Below are positions 61,226 to 64,000 of a DNA stretch of 64,000 nt, one piece after another. The position numbers and the translations under genes are program-made. The notes beneath the pieces are model-generated. The model saw only the letters and a list, made by a program, of their open reading frames with translations, made no database searches and was not told where the DNA came from. The stretch comes from Pseudomonas proteolytica (GTDB taxonomy: Bacteria; Pseudomonadota; Gammaproteobacteria; Pseudomonadales; Pseudomonadaceae): positions 1 to 64,000 of the forward strand of contig NZ_VFEV01000016.1 of NCBI RefSeq assembly GCF_007858275.1. Reading direction: 5' to 3'. The stretch's first letter is position 1; each line of letters begins with the position of its first letter.

Positions 61226-61965
61226 CCCTGCTGGGCACCGGCGATGCCCGCCAAGTCCCGGTGTATGGCTGCGAATGCGCCGCCTGTGCCCTGGCGCGCA
61301 GCCATGAACACTTGCGCCGCCGCGAGTGCAGCGCGCTGATCGAGTGCGGCGACCAGCGCTGGTTGATCGACAGCGGGCTGACAGACCTGACCGAGCGCTT
61401 CCCGCCACGCAGCCTCAACGGCATTCTGCAGACCCACTACCATGCGGATCATGCCCAGGGCCTGCTGCATCTGCGCTGGGGCCAGGGCCTGATCATTGCG
61501 GTGCATGGCCCGGCCGATCCCGAAGGCCTGTCGGACCTCTACAAACACCCCGGTATCCTTGATTTCAGCCAGCCCTTTGCCGAGTTCGAAACCCGGCAGT
61601 TTGGCGAACTGGCGGTCACCGCGTTGCCCCTCCAGCATTCCAAGCCGACGTTCGGGTACCTGCTGCAAGGGCAGGGGCGGCGCCTGGCCTATCTGACCGA
61701 TACCACGGGCCTGCCGCCGGCAACCATTGCCTGGTTGCGCCGCGAGCCCCTGGATGTGATGGTCATCGACTGCTCCATGCCACCGCAACCCCAGGCGCCG
61801 CGCAATCACAATGACCTGACATTGGCCCTGCACTGCATCGACGCGTGCGGCGCCGAGCTTGGGGTGTTGACCCACGTCGGGCACACGCTGGATGCCTGGC
61901 TGTTGCAGCATCGCGCTGAGCTGCCGGGGCATGTGACGGTGGGCTGGGATGGGCGGGTGCTTTAA
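61216..61965 (+). CDS. phnP: Cyclic phosphodiesterase PhnP
   Basis: Metallo-beta-lactamase-fold enzyme that opens phosphoribosyl cyclic phosphate. The protein has 249 residues: the HxHxDH motif in QTHYHADHAQGLLHLRW, later metal-site DCSMP and HVGHT, and a cysteine cluster (YGCECAACALAR) for a structural zinc. ATG 61216 lies inside phnN. No phnO lies between phnN and phnP, unlike E. coli. Last phn gene. Confidence 0.96.
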   Translation: MRLTLLGTGDARQVPVYGCECAACALARSHEHLRRRECSALIECGDQRWLIDSGLTDLTERFPPRSLNGILQTHYHADHAQGLLHLRWGQGLIIAVHGPADPEGLSDLYKHPGILDFSQPFAEFETRQFGELAVTALPLQHSKPTFGYLLQGQGRRLAYLTDTTGLPPATIAWLRREPLDVMVIDCSMPPQPQAPRNHNDLTLALHCIDACGAELGVLTHVGHTLDAWLLQHRAELPGHVTVGWDGRVL

Positions 61966-62037
61966 CCCAAGGCCTGCGGCTTTTCAATATCCGGCAAAAC
62001 AACCGCCAGTCTGCCTCGATAAATCTGTGCTTGAGTA

Positions 62038-62060
62038 AAGATAACTCTGGGGTTATTTTT
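62038..62060. promoter_or_regulatory. Candidate operator of hicAB
   Basis: AAAGATAAC and GTTATTTTT form an inverted repeat with one mismatch around TCTGGG, 27 bases before hicA. HicB antitoxins with ribbon-helix-helix domains commonly bind such sites at their own promoter. Confidence 0.5.
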
Positions 62061-62086
62061 ATTCGGGCCAGAGCAAGGAGGCTGTG

Positions 62087-62275
62087 GTGCAAAGCAGGCT
62101 ATTGATCAAGGAACTGCAAGCGGCGGGCTGGGTGCTGGATCGGGTCACGGGCAGCCATCATATTTTCACGCATCGCTATAACCCGTACACGATACCGGTG
62201 CCCCATCCCAAGAAGGACCTGCCCTTGGGCACCGTGCGAAGTATCAGGCAGCGTGCCGGGCTGTTTTCGTTCTAG
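62087..62275 (+). CDS. hicA: HicA family toxin (mRNA interferase)
   Basis: Small dsRNA-binding-fold toxin of 62 residues that cleaves mRNA when free of HicB. The catalytic histidine should be His24 in VTGSHHIFTH; the rest matches the family (IPVPHPKKDLPLGTVRSIRQ). GTG 62087 has AAGGAG six bases upstream; GTG 62084 in frame is too close to it. hicB follows after 23 bases. Confidence 0.92.
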   Translation: MQSRLLIKELQAAGWVLDRVTGSHHIFTHRYNPYTIPVPHPKKDLPLGTVRSIRQRAGLFSF

Positions 62276-62298
62276 AGCGGTTTTTAAGGAGAATATTC

Positions 62299-62703
62299 AT
62301 GCAATACCCAATCTGTATCGAATGGGGCGATGACTTTACCGCCACCGGTATCCAGATCCCCGATATTCCAGGTGCGGTGACCGCCGGGGACAGTTTTGAA
62401 GAGGCTTACAACGCGGCAGTGGAAGTGGCGCACATCATGCTGCAAGAGATGGCCAGTGAAGGCCGGGCGATTCCCATGCCGACCTCGGTCGCGGCGCACC
62501 ACGGCAACGAGGAATACGCCGGGATGGGCTGGGGCATGCTGGAGCTCGATATCTCGCCTTACCTGGGCAAGACCGAGAAGGTCAATGTGACCTTGCCAGG
62601 GTATGTGATCCAGCGCATTGACCGGTATGTACGCGAGCACAAGGTGAAGAGCCGCTCATCATTCCTGGCGGATGCGGCGTTGGAGAAGTTGGTGCGTTCT
62701 TGA
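62299..62703 (+). CDS. hicB: HicB family antitoxin
   Basis: Antitoxin of 134 residues. The N-terminal half is the degraded RNase H-like HicB domain (YPICIEWGDDFTATGIQIPD, PGAVTAGDSFEEAYNAAVEV). The C-terminal part is a ribbon-helix-helix DNA-binding segment (VNVTLPGYVIQRIDRYV, then KSRSSFLADAALEKL). It should neutralise HicA and control the pair. AAGGAG lies eight or nine bases before the ATG. Confidence 0.93.
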   Translation: MQYPICIEWGDDFTATGIQIPDIPGAVTAGDSFEEAYNAAVEVAHIMLQEMASEGRAIPMPTSVAAHHGNEEYAGMGWGMLELDISPYLGKTEKVNVTLPGYVIQRIDRYVREHKVKSRSSFLADAALEKLVRS

Positions 62704-62847
62704 TTGTGCTGGGCTGAATGTAGATCGGATGTTTCTTGAGCAACTGACGATTTGCCTTGAAAAATACCGTTCCTTTTTGCGTTTTTTATGGGGGCTCTTG
62801 CGGTTGCTTGGGACAGGATCCTGGGCGTGGCAGTGTGGTCTTGAACG

Positions 62848-64000
62848 TCAGGCGCTGACTGTCCAAGCGCCTCTGGAAACACTCATGAACCGCAACAGGG
62901 CCACCAGGGGGAACGCGCTGCCCACCAGGATCACCCCAAACCAGCCGCCGTGTTCATACACACTGCTGGCAATCGCCGAGCCCAGGGCACCGCCGATGAA
63001 GATACTGGTCATGTACAGCGCATTCAGACGGCTGCGGCTATGGGCATCGAGGGCGTAGATGGTGCGCTGGCCGAGGACCATGTTCATTTGCACGCAGAAA
63101 TCCAGGACCACGCCGGTGACCATCAAGCCGATGACACTGTAGGCCGGGTGTACCAACGCAGGCAGAAAACTCAAGGTTGCCAGCAACATTGCCAGCAGCG
63201 AAGCACGATGGGTATGGCCGGCATCTGCCAGGCGTCCGCTGATCGGCGCGGCAATGGCGCCGAGGGCACCCACCAAGGCAAACAGGGCGATTTCACTTTG
63301 GCTCAGGCCGTGATTACGCGAGAGCTCCAGGGGGACGGCAGTCCAGAACAGGCTGAAGGCGGCGAACATACAGCCCTGGTAGAACGCCCGTTGGCGCAGC
63401 AAAGGTTGCTGACGCAGCAGTGAGCCCAACGACCCCAGCAACTGGCCGTAGCTGGCGCTGTGGTCGGGCTGGCGCTTGGGCACGGTGCGCCATAGCACCA
63501 GGCTGATAGCGGCCATCATCGCTGCCGCCGCCATGAACATCGCCCGCCAGCCGAAGTGGTCGGCGACCAGGCTGGAAACCGGACGTGCCAGCAGGATGCC
63601 CAGCAACAGGCCGCCCATGATGCTGCCCACCACCCGACCACGGGATTCGGCCGGCGCCAGGTGCGCGGCCAGGGGAATCAGGATCTGTACCGACACCGAG
63701 CTGAAGCCGATCAGCAACGACACCAGCAAAAACAGGTTGGGTTGTTCGGTAAACGCCGCGCCCAGCAGGCTGGCAATGGCAACCACGGTGGTGATGATCA
63801 TCAGCCGGCGGTTTTCCAACAGGTCGCCCAGCGGCACGAGGAAGAACAGGCCCAGGGCATAACCGATCTGGGTCAGGGACACAATCAGGCTGGCCATGGC
63901 GGGTGTCAGGCCGATATCCGGGGCGATCAGTTCAATGATCGGTTGTGCGTAATAGATGTTGGCGACGATGGCGCCGCAGCAGAACGCAAACAGCAGCACC
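62848..64000 (-). CDS. MFS transporter (5' end cut by window)
   Basis: Major facilitator superfamily permease; 383 residues are visible and the frame runs off the right edge, so the true start lies outside. About 11-12 membrane helices are seen, with VPLGDLLENRRLMIITTV in the loop after helix 2, the usual MFS signature place. It resembles small-molecule or drug efflux permeases (IYYAQPIIELIAPDIGLTPA start). The substrate cannot be told. It converges on hicB; the 144-base gap (62704-62847) shows no clear terminator. Confidence 0.88.
   Translation of the reverse strand, partial: VLLFAFCCGAIVANIYYAQPIIELIAPDIGLTPAMASLIVSLTQIGYALGLFFLVPLGDLLENRRLMIITTVVAIASLLGAAFTEQPNLFLLVSLLIGFSSVSVQILIPLAAHLAPAESRGRVVGSIMGGLLLGILLARPVSSLVADHFGWRAMFMAAAAMMAAISLVLWRTVPKRQPDHSASYGQLLGSLGSLLRQQPLLRQRAFYQGCMFAAFSLFWTAVPLELSRNHGLSQSEIALFALVGALGAIAAPISGRLADAGHTHRASLLAMLLATLSFLPALVHPAYSVIGLMVTGVVLDFCVQMNMVLGQRTIYALDAHSRSRLNALYMTSIFIGGALGSAIASSVYEHGGWFGVILVGSAFPLVALLRFMSVSRGAWTVSA

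Overview
The window comes from a gamma-proteobacterium of the genus Pseudomonas, most likely the P. fluorescens group. This rests on the gene order (flagellin, flaG, fliD, fliS, fleQ, fleSR, fliE-J, fliK-R, flhBA, flhF, fleN, fliA, cheYZAB, motCD, parC-parP-cheW, then ccm), on proteins known from Pseudomonas (FleQ, FleN, HsbR, MotCD), on the GC-rich coding sequence, and on several copies of a REPIN-type palindrome typical of fluorescent pseudomonads. No taxonomic search was run.

Layout. Bases 1-6221 hold the filament locus: two tandem flagellin genes (the first cut by the window edge), flaG, the cap gene fliD, and the chaperone genes fliS and a fliT-like gene. Bases 6395-10777 hold the regulators FleQ (class I), FleS and FleR. 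Bases 10909-16621 are fliEFGHIJ (MS ring, switch, export ATPase). Bases 16873-19259 encode the phosphorelay and partner-switch module HsbA-HsbR-HptB. Bases 19350-26408 are fliKLMNOPQR-flhB (hook length, C ring, export gate). A divergent cold-shock protein gene (26737) sits between flhB and flhA. Then follow flhA, flhF, fleN and fliA (to 32188), cheYZAB, the second stator motCD, the polar array factors ParC/ParP, cheW and a DUF2802 gene (to 41534). On the opposite strand are an FlhB-C-terminal-like gene and a second FliK-like gene (41761-43664). Bases 43862-50809 are the overlapping ccmABCDEFGHI operon for cytochrome c maturation, followed by a small lipoprotein gene. Bases 51529-61965 are a phosphonate C-P lyase operon, phnCDEFGHIJKLMNP, preceded by Pho-box-like sites. 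The end holds a hicAB toxin-antitoxin pair and a leftward MFS transporter cut by the window edge.

How the genes work together. Sequence-level promoters fit the known Pseudomonas flagellar cascade. A sigma70-like promoter precedes fleQ. Sigma54 (-24/-12) sites precede fleSR, fliE, fliL, flhA and probably fliD. Sigma28 (FliA) sites precede the second flagellin and perhaps flaG and fliS. FlhF and FleN set flagellar place and number. CheA, CheW, ParP and ParC assemble and place the chemosensory array.

Most notable signals: (1) two flagellins with near-identical ends and unrelated centres; (2) a four-fold acidic/leucine motif repeat in the CheA linker where a P2 domain would normally lie, resembling peptides in FliM, FliN and CheZ; (3) a REPIN with flanking tandem repeats between motC and motD that forms an open frame overlapping both genes; (4) a perfect HutC-type palindrome overlapping the phnF start; (5) two adjacent palindromes upstream of the cold-shock gene inside the flagellar cluster. 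No RNA gene, CRISPR array, insertion sequence or prophage was seen.
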